From contig MU839237.1 of assembly GCA_030685235.1 (NCBI GenBank), forward strand, positions 1 through 64,000: DNA of 64,000 bases, read 5' to 3'. The notes below the pieces were generated by a model. It ran no database searches and had not been told where the DNA came from. It was given only the letters and a program-made list of their open reading frames with translations. This document shows, one piece after another, positions 1-8,642 of this stretch. A program made the translations under genes and the position numbers. The stretch comes from Copromyces sp. CBS 386.78. Taxonomy: Eukaryota; Ascomycota; Sordariomycetes; Sordariales; Sordariaceae. The number at the start of each line of letters is the position of its first letter. Position 1 is the first letter of the stretch.

Positions 1-91
1 AGCTCTGGTGCCCTGTGCGCGCGACGTCACGTGCAGTGCCGTGACGGTGGGCTGGGTCCGTGTACCGGAACCATCCGCCAGTGCCGTGACA
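1..91. mobile_element. End of a non-RIPped insertion, cut by the window edge
   Basis: This GC-rich stretch retains CpA and TpG, unlike the RIPped LINE that starts at about 92. It holds two copies of the motif cagtgccgtgac (about 34-45 and 79-90). The second lies directly at the boundary, so the insertion ends in ...CCGTGACA, a CA end such as an LTR would have. The rest lies outside the window, so neither class nor target duplication can be tested. It cuts LINE L0, removing about 2 kb of that copy's 3' part from view. Confidence 0.45.
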
Positions 92-190
92 ACTATTATT
101 AATTAGTAGTTATAGTACGATATTTATTTTCTTATTATTATTTCTTCTAATTACTTTTTATAGTTTGTAGCGGTTAGTTTTAATATTTAT

Positions 191-214
191 AATAGGGGCG
201 GCGGCGCCCCTATT
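191..214. repeat. GC-rich palindrome inside LINE L0
   Basis: Ten-base arms AATAGGGGCG and CGCCCCTATT flank GCGG. The homologous site in copy L1 (26359-26382) has arms AACGGGGGCG and CGCCCCCGTT. The L0 version differs by the same transitions on both arms, so the palindrome survived RIP. Confidence 0.8.
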
Positions 215-234
215 ATTAGAGGCGGATTTATTGT

Positions 235-239
235 AATTA
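235..239. repeat. Target-site duplication AATTA, left
   Basis: AATTA directly precedes the 5' LTR and recurs at 8891-8895 directly after the 3' LTR. Joining the flanks restores continuous LINE sequence as seen at 26396-26420, which proves the insertion boundary. Confidence 0.95.
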
Positions 240-487
240 TGATACCGTATTGGTATCGCTGGTGTTGTCACCTGTCGCATGACAGTCGTTGACTAGCCAC
301 GGCATCACTGTTGCCGCGGCCGCATCCCCACCTAAGGTGGGTCCTGTAGATTAGATAAGGATCGCGCGCACATATGGTCTTCGACCATCGCGATCTCCCC
401 TCTCTGGATCTTTCCCACATCATCAATTTACACACTTTCAATCAACACACATACTGTGCTTTTCACAATACCCTCTCAACGGTATTA
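240..487 (+). repeat. 5' LTR of intact chromovirus
   Basis: 248 bp, starting TGATACCG and ending CGGTATTA, so the ends are near-perfect inverted repeats but the last dinucleotide is TA instead of the usual CA. It reads as identical to 8643-8890. It carries a nested hairpin at 360-395. An ATG at 374 opens a 67-codon frame to 577, which I treat as incidental. The transcription start and polyadenylation sites should lie here but I cannot place them. Confidence 0.95.
360..395. promoter_or_regulatory. Nested hairpin in LTR
   Basis: Inner arms ATGGTC (374-379) and GACCAT (383-388) flank TTC, and outer arms GATCGCG (360-366) and CGCGATC (389-395) enclose them with a 7-base bulge on the left. The same structure is in the 3' LTR at about 8763-8798. 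Role unknown; in LTR elements such structures can serve in RNA packaging, strand transfer or 3' end formation. Confidence 0.6.
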
Positions 488-1095
488 TATGGTAGCTGCA
501 ACTGTAGATCGCAGTGCTCGACCGAACCACACCACACCATTTATCGCCATCGCCTTCTAGAAAAGGCACGACGATAGTCGACAGAAAGTCGCCCAGCGAC
601 AAGCTTCCTCGGCAGAAGCATCCCCAAGGTACGTGAGACGAATTCAGGTACTCTCGCGACCTAAAAACCACCATTCCGCATTGCACCAGTCGTCCTGTTC
701 GTTCAGTCAACGACTTCTTCGTTTTCCCCATCTCCCTCGATCGCCGACCAAGGTACGCGATCGTTATCCCTCTTGCGGCGACTCAAGGTACCCGCAAGAC
801 TCTCAACTCCCCTCCAACACGGCGAATTCAGGTACCCGTGAAGGAATACGTTTGTCACACTGCTCTACCCCCAGACTCGGCGAATTCAGGTACCCGTTGT
901 CTATCACCACCCGGATCCCAGTCGTCGCAAGACTCTGGATGCTAAGGGTTTCCCCCACTGCCGAACTTGGGTACGCAGTGGTATCCTTTCCTATCCGATT
1001 CATGATCACGCACTGTCTACCCCGGTTAATTACGTCGTGAGATTCACTTGAACTCGTACTCATTTACGTACGTAGCAAACCAGATAAGCGCCATC
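488..1095 (+). promoter_or_regulatory. Long 5' leader with seven GGTAC motifs and an upstream ORF
   Basis: About 600 bases between the LTR and the first in-frame ATG. Seven copies of GGTAC, most preceded by CAA or TTCA, lie at about 628, 647, 752, 787, 831, 889 and 970. Several look like fungal 5' splice sites (for example AAG|GTACGTGAG at 626-637). An ATG at 939 opens a 33-codon upstream ORF closing at 1040, 55 bases before the gag-pol start. The gag-pol frame is open upstream of 1096 as far as a TTG at 1048, so a non-ATG start is possible but not needed. The leader may hold packaging signals or an intron; neither is shown. Confidence 0.6.
490..503 (+). other. Primer binding site, initiator-Met tRNA type
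   Basis: TGGTAGCTGCAACT begins two bases after the 5' LTR. It is complementary to a CCA-tailed tRNA 3' end of the type AGUUGCAGCUACCA, which fits what I recall of the initiator methionine tRNA of filamentous ascomycetes. Ty1 and Ty3 of yeast also use the initiator tRNA. The tRNA assignment rests on memory and should be matched to the host tRNA. Confidence 0.8.
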
Positions 1096-4000
1096 ATGCC
1101 CGGCTCGTTCATCGAGTCCGACGCGCCAGATGGCACGCGCAACATAGCGCCTACTTCACCTGCCAATACGAGTCCCGTTCGAGCAAAAGAACTCCATCAC
1201 GACAATTTCGAGGAGACAACCCATCTCGAGAGCGAAGCCGATCTGTACGAGGCCGAGCTCGCCGACCCTCCACGTCGCGATCCCGATGCTTCACGTCGCG
1301 ATCACGATGAAACTTACGCGACCACCGATACGGTCCCGGCAGGAAGACCCCTCAATGTGCCCATAGGCATCCATACCCCGCCTGTTGCGAATCCAAGCCA
1401 TACAGTTCGATACCCCTCTATGAGCGCGCATGCCCATATGCTTCCTCAAGGGCGCGCCCCCAACATGCCAATACCGCCCACTAGACCAGTCTTGAACACA
1501 CGTTACGATCGAGACTCACGCACAATTAGCGCTGGTCCAGACCCAGACCAAGCATTACTACTTCGTCCACTCAAGTTCGGAGCAAACAGGGAATCTGTCG
1601 AATATTTGGACGACAAGATCAACCGTAACCATGATAGCGTGATTTACAAGCTTGACAGACAGGAGGGACTGTTGACCTCGAAGTTGTCCGCTACGCAGGC
1701 CTTGTTGGAATCCTTCAAATCTGACTTAGCCGCTCAACGCAGAAACCAAAACGACAACGAAGACAAGATGTTGGCTCTGTTCGAAGCCCACAAAGCAGAA
1801 ATGGCCGACATTGTCGAAGAGGCATGGGACAAGGAACGAGAAAATCTCACAGAAGCTCTCAAAGACCAAGTCGACTTGTCGCTCAAAGAGCAAGGAGAGC
1901 TGCTGGACCAGCACGTACAAGAACAAAAGGAACTCTTGGAGGCATCTCTTAAAGAGCACAAGGAGTCATTCCAGCAACAAACCAAGAGCTTCCAGCAACA
2001 AACCACCGAGCTAAAGAAAACAGTCAAGGCGCTACAGCGAGCACAAGAAACGGCCGCCGAAGACTACGCTAAGCAAGTCAACGGTATCCGCCGCGCCGTC
2101 GAGAAAGAAGTCATGGAAGTGGTAACCAAGAACTTGTCTGGCAACCCTTACACGCCCCCAAATCCTCTTTTCGACGAAGTTACGGGCGAGCCGTCTGCTC
2201 CGTTCAAACCGCAAAGTGAGCGACCTCAAACTCCGAGATCAGTCGATCGCACCAGCCTTCTGCGCGAGCGGCTCACCAGCTCCAGCAAGCCCGTTCACCG
2301 CGACCGGTTTCGCACAACCCTGGAGGATGTCCCCGAATCCCCGCGCTCAGTCCACAGCGTAATCTCTAACCGAAGCAGGCTCCCAGTCCCGCAAGTCAGC
2401 GGTGCCCCCCCTCGAGCCTCCTCAATGCCGGTCGAGAATGCGCACTCTAGATTTGGGACCGATTTCAGGGCAACCTCAGTCCCAGTCACCAAGCCAGACT
2501 TTCACTTCCCAAACCATCCTAGGTCCGAAAAACCTTACGTTGCTGACAATGGTTATCCCACTCGTACAACCCACGTCTTCGCCAACCCCGCCTTCGACCC
2601 CCGTTATCGTGATCATGGACCACTACCAACCCATACAAGCAAGATCAACCACCCCGAGGTTCCAACACCTGTGGAGAAATGGGTCAGTAGCCAACAAGGT
2701 GACGACCAAGTCGACTTCCGAGTACGCGTGGCGCGTACCGCGTCTGAACGCGGCAAGAACGGCAAGACCGGAGATACAGCAAGCCACCATCACGGCGCCC
2801 CTGGGGGAGGCGACGGAGGAGGTGGAGGAAGCTCCAACGGCGGAAAAGGTAGAGGAGGAGGTCGTAGCAAGAAGTCCAGAAATGAGACAAAAGACGATCA
2901 CGAGCTCACCGACACCGAGACCGACGAGGAAGAATACCGCAAGGTAAAGCGAGAGGAAGTGGGTTTCTTCAACCCCACCGCTTCAGATCCCGACGACATC
3001 GGCATCATTACCGACCCGAAGGGCGACACCTATACGGACGTCTATGCCTTTAGGGAGCAAGTGCTGTCATTTGTTGACAGAGGCGCGGACAGCAAGATGG
3101 GCCGCCAGATGGCTAAGATGTTTCAGACCTTGCTGGGTGGCTCAGCCAAGGTTTGGTGGTCAACCGAGATTGATATGGCTAGCAAGAAAAGCTGGATTAG
3201 TGACGGAATCTACGTCCTTCTCAACAAACTGGTGGAGCGGTTCAAACCCAACGCTGCCACAGCTACAGCTAAGTTCAACCGCGGCTACTTTTCTCTATTC
3301 AAAATCAATGACAACGAAGGAGCGCTCACCTTGTACGTTCAAAAGCAGCTTCGGTACGCCCGCGCAATGGGCACTATGGGTCACGACTCATCGACCAATT
3401 GGTACGGGGTGATGATGCAAATCTGGTCAAGTCTCGATCTACGAACCAAGCAATACCTTAGAGCCCCGCTTGATACAGAAAAGCTGTCCGACTATATGAC
3501 CGAAATATCTAGGGCAAACGCTGTACTGATCGCAGCCGCCAAGTCCGGATCCAGCGACTCTAGACGTGACAGAACCCGTGGCTCATCTGACCGTCGAAGC
3601 GACAGCCGCACCAATCGCTCCGACAGAGACAGGAACCGCAGCCGTGAAGGAGATCGCAACCGCGACAATCGGGATAACCGTGACCGTCATCGCGACCGCG
3701 ACGGAACCGGTAACACCGATCGGAACCGTGACAGAAGCCGGGATCGCAGCCGCGACAGGAGCAGAGACAGAGATCTAGACCATGAACGACGGTCATACCA
3801 GGCAAACCATGTTGCGACAGATACCGAGGCCCAGGGAGACACCTCTGATGAGGAGTCCGTTGTCGGCGTCCATCTCGTCATGAAGACCACCTCTAAAAGA
3901 TGCCGCAAGTGTCACAAGAGCATCAACACCAAGGCAAAGAGGCAGCAGCACAAGGAGTCCTGTGCGACCCCCAAGGCTGTGAAAGCAGAACGCTTCCGCA

Positions 4001-7000
4001 CGCCATCTCCTTTGGCGCCGGAACAACGAACCTGTGGCTACTGCAGGAAAATGCTGGCTTCACGAAATGTTCTTTTTAGACACTTGAAGACCTGTAAACT
4101 GGCCCAAGCAGGCAAGATAGCAGGAGAAGAGCCACGCCCCATCCCTCGCGTCTCTCCTACCCCTATCCCTAGGTCATCCCTCCCCCTGCAGGTAAGGGAA
4201 GCCCCGCAGATGGCGCTAATCGAGGTCGACAATAGTCCTATCTCTAGCTTCACGCACATGAGGGTCAACGCTCGACCTCATCCAGAAGGCAAGACAAGTG
4301 AAGTTTGTATGGACCCAGGAACAGGGCGGACCTTGATAGGCAGACCCTTCCTGAAGACACTAACCCACAGCGTCGAAACCAGGCATGCCAAGATCAAAGG
4401 AGTTGGCGGAAAGCCCGTCAAGATTACCGAGTGGGCCACATTCGAGGTCTACTTGGAAGGATTTGACAAGGATGGTCACCCGACATTGATGAAGTTCAAG
4501 AAAGGAGGCTGGGTAGTGGACGAACTCGAACCTAACGTCCTGTTCGGAAACGACTTCCTCCATTCCTACGCAGCAAATACGGACTACAAAACCGGTACCA
4601 TCACCTTCCGGGACCTCGACGACTTCGTTATCGATTTCGTAGCCCAGGAAAACGCGAAACCCTGCGTTAGGAAAGTGACAACCACGCACAAAACGACTCT
4701 TCTGCCTGGCCAGTCAGGTTACATCCCGGTGGATTTCAAAGGATTGCCCAAAGGACGATGCTTCATGTTGAACTCCAAGCACGCCCTGGCAGCAAATGCC
4801 GTGGTCGATTCCGAGGCCCCTGCCGTCATGTTCGTCAACAACACAACCAACGGTACTGTAACCATACCAAGGCGATTCCACATAGGCAGCATCACCGAAG
4901 CCACGGACAGCGGTTACCTAGCCTTAACCCAAGGCATGGTTGCCGATCTGGCGACTCGAGCCCCTGCAACGCCCTCAGCGTTAAATACCGAGTTCGAAGT
5001 CCCGGTCATCAGGGCATTCAACGTTGTCGAAGAACAAGAGGCGGCCGAAGAGGATGACAGGTACGCTTACATCAACAAAATGACGGACGAGCAGATCCTT
5101 GAAGAGCTTAGATCCGAGGACCCCGATACCATGGCATGGGAAATCACAGAGGAAGACGGCGCAGAGCCCAAGGCTAGGCAAATTTCCCTTGACGAACCGG
5201 ACAAGCCCAAGGCTAAAAACAAGCACTCAACACTCGGCCTGAAGACTTCCGCCGATGTACCGGAAAAGATTACCGGTCAGGGGATCCACATATGCGCCCG
5301 AGATCCAGCTCTGGTAGCCAAAATCGAAGAACTCATCGACAAATACCCAAGCCTCTGGAAGGAAGGAGGAGTTATCAAGATGAGCGAAGAAGATATGATG
5401 AGAATCCCGTTGGTAGAAGGATGGCAGAACCAACGCATCAACGCCAGGTCCTACCCGCTGAGCAAAAAAGACCGTGAGGTGTTGGATCAGGTTTTCGGGG
5501 CACTCCACGAACAAGGTAAGATGGACTGGGTCAACAGGGCTACCCCATTTGCGCACCCCGTTTTCGTGGTGTGGCGTACCGTCAAAGGGCAGCAGAAAGG
5601 AAGGGTGGTCATCGATCTGAGGGCACTCAACAAGGTCACCGTGCCAGACCATTACCCTTTACCCCTCCAGTCCGAGGTTATTGCTTCATTGCGAGGAAAA
5701 GCGTTTATCACCATCATAGACGCAACGGCATTCTTCTACCAGTTCTTGGTCTGGCCTCGGCATAGAGACAGACTCACCCTCATTAGCCCACGCGGCTTGG
5801 AGCAGCCAAACGTGGCCCTTATGGGTTATCGCAACTCCCCCGCCTACGTGCAGAGGTTCATGGACCGGTTGTTGGCAGCAATATCTCACTTTTGCCGTGC
5901 GTTCATCGACGATATCATCATATTCTCAGATTCCATGGAGGAGCATCTGGATCACCTGGACAAGGTCTTTAGACTGTTTACATCACGAAACCTGGTTCTG
6001 TCGCCCAAGAAGAGCTACATCGCATACCCAAACGTGGAGCTCCTCGGTTTCCGCGTGGACGCCCTTGGACTGACCACCACGGCCGAGAGATTGCAGGCCT
6101 TTCGCAACCTGGTGTTCCCGGAGACCCTCAAGGCACTGGAGACATACATCGGGAGTACAGGTTTCATTCGTCACCTTATCCCCTACTACGGCAAGATTTC
6201 CGAGCCCCTCCAAAGGCGCAAAGTCGAACTCTTGGCAGCAGGACGGAAGGCAGGGGCTATCGCGCCAGGCAACCCGGCCAAACGTGCCCACTATTGCGCA
6301 AAGACAACCTACCAGCCTACGCCCGAGGAGGTGGCGGCTTTTGAGACAGTTCAGCAGGCCATCTGTGAGAATGTGAAGCTCTACCACTTGGACCCAGACA
6401 AACAAGCGTTTCTGCAGGTCGACGGGTCGCTGGAACGAGGATACGGCGTAGTCTTATATCACCTGAAGGACGATTTCAAGTGGGCACCCGGTATGGCCAT
6501 CCCAGCCACCAAGGTGTTGCCTATCATGTTCCTGAGCAAAGCCCTCAGCAAGGCTGAGATGAGGTATGGACCCTCCGAGATGGAGGTGGCTTGTCTCGTT
6601 TGGGCAGTCAAGCGTCTGCGCACTCTTTTGCACTCTTCTAATCACCCCGTTATCGTGCTCACTGATCACGCAGCCACGAAAGGCATTTGCGAACAGACCA
6701 CCCTCAACACCTCGTCCACGGACAGAGGAAACCGACGACTGATTAACGCGTCTATCTACCTATCACAATACAACTTGCAGGTCCATCACATTGCAGGCAA
6801 GTTGAACTTCATTCCCGACGCCCTGAGCAGGTTGAAAGCAAAAGGAGACGAGAACGGCCGATCCGACGAAATCCCCGTACTGGATCAGATTTGGTTCGTC
6901 CATGCCGAGGCCCAGATGGGCAAGTCGATGAAGAAAGATTTCGAGAAGGGCTACAAGGCCGATCCGAAATATGCCGGCATCATGGCAGATATCAGGGACC

Positions 7001-8571
7001 ATAGGGGTGCCACCGAGGTCGATGGCGTCGTTTCAAGCGCCGGGTACCCCTTCGAGATCGTAGACGGCCTACTCTATAACATATCCGCAGACAAGACAAG
7101 GCGCCTGTGCGTACCCAAGGACATGATCCCAGTGATTTTGGCAACGGTGCACGACGAAAAACATCATTTCGGCAGAGATCGTATGCTTTATGACCTGAAA
7201 GGTTATGCTATGGCTAAAAAGACTCACCAAGTCACGGAATATGTTCGTCACTGCCCAGCATGCCAGCTAAATCGGACCGATAGAGAGGCAACTGCAGGCG
7301 ACTATCAACCAGTCAATCCGGAACATACCTTGCCTATGCGCACCATCGCGCTGGACTTCATTACGGACCTCCCGGCAGTTCGAGCCATTAGCACACCATG
7401 GCACTTAGAAGGCTTTGATTTCTTCGATACCCTCATGCCGGTCACCTGCTACACAAGCAAGCGCAACCGACTTATTCCCGGCCATTCTACTTATACAGCC
7501 GAGGACTGGGGAAGAGTGTTAGCCAGGGAACTGCTGTTGGGAGACTGGGGCATGCCTCAAGCCATAGTATCCGACAGAGACCGGAAGTTTACGTCGAAAC
7601 TCTGGAAAGGCATGTGGTCCACCATAAAAACCAAACTGCTAATGACCACAGCATACCACCCTCAGGGAAATGGCCTGGCCGAGAGACGTAACCAGGAAGT
7701 AGAAATCGCCATCAGATATCACTACTTTATGGCACCCGAGTCCAATTGGGTGGAGATATTGCCCAGTCTGCAATGGAACCTCAACAGCTCATACTCCGAA
7801 CCGCTCAGATCTTCCCCGCACGAGCAGATCTTTGGCTTCAAGCCCCTGGGACCCCTGGATGTGATCACAAAGAAGGATATCCCCGCTGCCTTGGACTACA
7901 AAGCACTGAGGGATGGCTTGAGGGAGGACGCTCGCCTGGCCATGGACTTTGCAACCACCAGGGCCAAGAAGCGCTACGATGGCAAGCACCCTCTTCGGGA
8001 GTTTCAGGTTGGGGACAAAGTGTTCATAAAGCTACACAAGGGTTATCATCTTCCCGGACGGCCCTCTCGCAAGTTTTCTCAACAACGGGCCGGCCCATTT
8101 CGCGTCATGGCACGTGTCGGCAAGCTGGCGTACAAACTGGAGCTTCCCCCGGAAATGGCGGGCATTCACCCAGTCATTTCAGTGGCCCACCTCAAGGGAA
8201 GCCCCCAGGAAGACGACCCGTTTCACCGGACTCAGCCACCTCCTGGACCAGTGGAGGACAGCCAAGCCGACTCGGACGATGAAGGAGAATGGGAAATCGA
8301 CGTGATATTGAATCATGACCGAAACCCCAGAACAGGTGGATGGAAGTATCTGGTCAAATGGACAGGATTTGGACACGAGCGCAACAAATGGCTGCCTGAA
8401 GAGGCGCTGGGTAATGCGCAGGAATCGTTGGAGGAATATTGGAAGCGTCGCGGAGGACGTCGTGACCCCTCGGTCACAGCCAAGTCTCGTGCTCGCAAGA
8501 GGGTGACGTTCGCGGACAAGGAGGAGGGAGAGACTCCATCGCACGGAAGAACTTTGAGGCCCAGGAAATGA
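1096..8571 (+). CDS. Gag-Pol polyprotein of the intact chromovirus
   Basis: A single frame of 2491 codons with no stop or frameshift between gag and pol. Start: first in-frame ATG, in context gccatcATGcc. By residue from that ATG: a charged coiled-coil region about 175-345; low-complexity and Gly-rich stretch to about 600; Gag capsid-like domain about 616-820; Arg/Asp/Ser repeat tract about 822-900; two fingers of the form C-x2-C-x12-H-x3-C at 936-956 and 980-1000; aspartic protease at 1073 reading D-P-G where D-S/T-G is usual, with a later LFGNDFL flap-type segment; reverse transcriptase with FIDD at 1603-1606; RNase H with D1776, E1828 or E1830, and D1857; integrase zinc site H2019, H2023, C2053, C2056; integrase core D2087 (or D2091), D2160 and E2196, with 35 residues between the last two; chromodomain about 2397-2451. 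The product should form virus-like particles in the cytoplasm and integrate DNA; the chromodomain suggests targeting to methylated histone H3, which fits its place in heterochromatin. All catalytic residues except the protease triad Ser/Thr are present. Confidence 0.96.
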   Translation: MPGSFIESDAPDGTRNIAPTSPANTSPVRAKELHHDNFEETTHLESEADLYEAELADPPRRDPDASRRDHDETYATTDTVPAGRPLNVPIGIHTPPVANPSHTVRYPSMSAHAHMLPQGRAPNMPIPPTRPVLNTRYDRDSRTISAGPDPDQALLLRPLKFGANRESVEYLDDKINRNHDSVIYKLDRQEGLLTSKLSATQALLESFKSDLAAQRRNQNDNEDKMLALFEAHKAEMADIVEEAWDKERENLTEALKDQVDLSLKEQGELLDQHVQEQKELLEASLKEHKESFQQQTKSFQQQTTELKKTVKALQRAQETAAEDYAKQVNGIRRAVEKEVMEVVTKNLSGNPYTPPNPLFDEVTGEPSAPFKPQSERPQTPRSVDRTSLLRERLTSSSKPVHRDRFRTTLEDVPESPRSVHSVISNRSRLPVPQVSGAPPRASSMPVENAHSRFGTDFRATSVPVTKPDFHFPNHPRSEKPYVADNGYPTRTTHVFANPAFDPRYRDHGPLPTHTSKINHPEVPTPVEKWVSSQQGDDQVDFRVRVARTASERGKNGKTGDTASHHHGAPGGGDGGGGGSSNGGKGRGGGRSKKSRNETKDDHELTDTETDEEEYRKVKREEVGFFNPTASDPDDIGIITDPKGDTYTDVYAFREQVLSFVDRGADSKMGRQMAKMFQTLLGGSAKVWWSTEIDMASKKSWISDGIYVLLNKLVERFKPNAATATAKFNRGYFSLFKINDNEGALTLYVQKQLRYARAMGTMGHDSSTNWYGVMMQIWSSLDLRTKQYLRAPLDTEKLSDYMTEISRANAVLIAAAKSGSSDSRRDRTRGSSDRRSDSRTNRSDRDRNRSREGDRNRDNRDNRDRHRDRDGTGNTDRNRDRSRDRSRDRSRDRDLDHERRSYQANHVATDTEAQGDTSDEESVVGVHLVMKTTSKRCRKCHKSINTKAKRQQHKESCATPKAVKAERFRTPSPLAPEQRTCGYCRKMLASRNVLFRHLKTCKLAQAGKIAGEEPRPIPRVSPTPIPRSSLPLQVREAPQMALIEVDNSPISSFTHMRVNARPHPEGKTSEVCMDPGTGRTLIGRPFLKTLTHSVETRHAKIKGVGGKPVKITEWATFEVYLEGFDKDGHPTLMKFKKGGWVVDELEPNVLFGNDFLHSYAANTDYKTGTITFRDLDDFVIDFVAQENAKPCVRKVTTTHKTTLLPGQSGYIPVDFKGLPKGRCFMLNSKHALAANAVVDSEAPAVMFVNNTTNGTVTIPRRFHIGSITEATDSGYLALTQGMVADLATRAPATPSALNTEFEVPVIRAFNVVEEQEAAEEDDRYAYINKMTDEQILEELRSEDPDTMAWEITEEDGAEPKARQISLDEPDKPKAKNKHSTLGLKTSADVPEKITGQGIHICARDPALVAKIEELIDKYPSLWKEGGVIKMSEEDMMRIPLVEGWQNQRINARSYPLSKKDREVLDQVFGALHEQGKMDWVNRATPFAHPVFVVWRTVKGQQKGRVVIDLRALNKVTVPDHYPLPLQSEVIASLRGKAFITIIDATAFFYQFLVWPRHRDRLTLISPRGLEQPNVALMGYRNSPAYVQRFMDRLLAAISHFCRAFIDDIIIFSDSMEEHLDHLDKVFRLFTSRNLVLSPKKSYIAYPNVELLGFRVDALGLTTTAERLQAFRNLVFPETLKALETYIGSTGFIRHLIPYYGKISEPLQRRKVELLAAGRKAGAIAPGNPAKRAHYCAKTTYQPTPEEVAAFETVQQAICENVKLYHLDPDKQAFLQVDGSLERGYGVVLYHLKDDFKWAPGMAIPATKVLPIMFLSKALSKAEMRYGPSEMEVACLVWAVKRLRTLLHSSNHPVIVLTDHAATKGICEQTTLNTSSTDRGNRRLINASIYLSQYNLQVHHIAGKLNFIPDALSRLKAKGDENGRSDEIPVLDQIWFVHAEAQMGKSMKKDFEKGYKADPKYAGIMADIRDHRGATEVDGVVSSAGYPFEIVDGLLYNISADKTRRLCVPKDMIPVILATVHDEKHHFGRDRMLYDLKGYAMAKKTHQVTEYVRHCPACQLNRTDREATAGDYQPVNPEHTLPMRTIALDFITDLPAVRAISTPWHLEGFDFFDTLMPVTCYTSKRNRLIPGHSTYTAEDWGRVLARELLLGDWGMPQAIVSDRDRKFTSKLWKGMWSTIKTKLLMTTAYHPQGNGLAERRNQEVEIAIRYHYFMAPESNWVEILPSLQWNLNSSYSEPLRSSPHEQIFGFKPLGPLDVITKKDIPAALDYKALRDGLREDARLAMDFATTRAKKRYDGKHPLREFQVGDKVFIKLHKGYHLPGRPSRKFSQQRAGPFRVMARVGKLAYKLELPPEMAGIHPVISVAHLKGSPQEDDPFHRTQPPPGPVEDSQADSDDEGEWEIDVILNHDRNPRTGGWKYLVKWTGFGHERNKWLPEEALGNAQESLEEYWKRRGGRRDPSVTAKSRARKRVTFADKEEGETPSHGRTLRPRK

Positions 8572-8642
8572 GGGCATTCACACATGTATATTAGTCTGTA
8601 ACCACTGAGGACAGTGGTGTTTTCCTTTTTGCGGCCGGCATT
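8572..8642 (+). other. 3' untranslated stretch before the 3' LTR
   Basis: 71 bases from the stop codon to the LTR. A typical polypurine tract is not obvious: the bases directly before the LTR read tttttgcggccggcatt. A short hairpin (accactgaggacagtggt, about 8601-8618) is present. The plus-strand primer of this element is therefore unclear. Confidence 0.6.

Larger units (their letters stand above)
92..239 (-). mobile_element. LINE copy L0, segment 1 (RIPped ORF2 C-terminal region)
   Basis: Minus-strand LINE sequence matching about 58100-58254 of copy L9 read in reverse, and matching 26262-26405 of copy L1 on the same strand. It contains the GC-rich palindrome at 191-214. It is interrupted by the unknown element at its left and by the intact chromovirus at 240; the copy resumes at 8896. 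Heavy RIP. Confidence 0.85.

Noticed and set aside
374..577. 67-codon ORF starting in the 5' LTR of the intact element
   Set aside because: Spans LTR, primer site and leader, shows no domain, and the same LTR start in the 3' copy leads to a different end.
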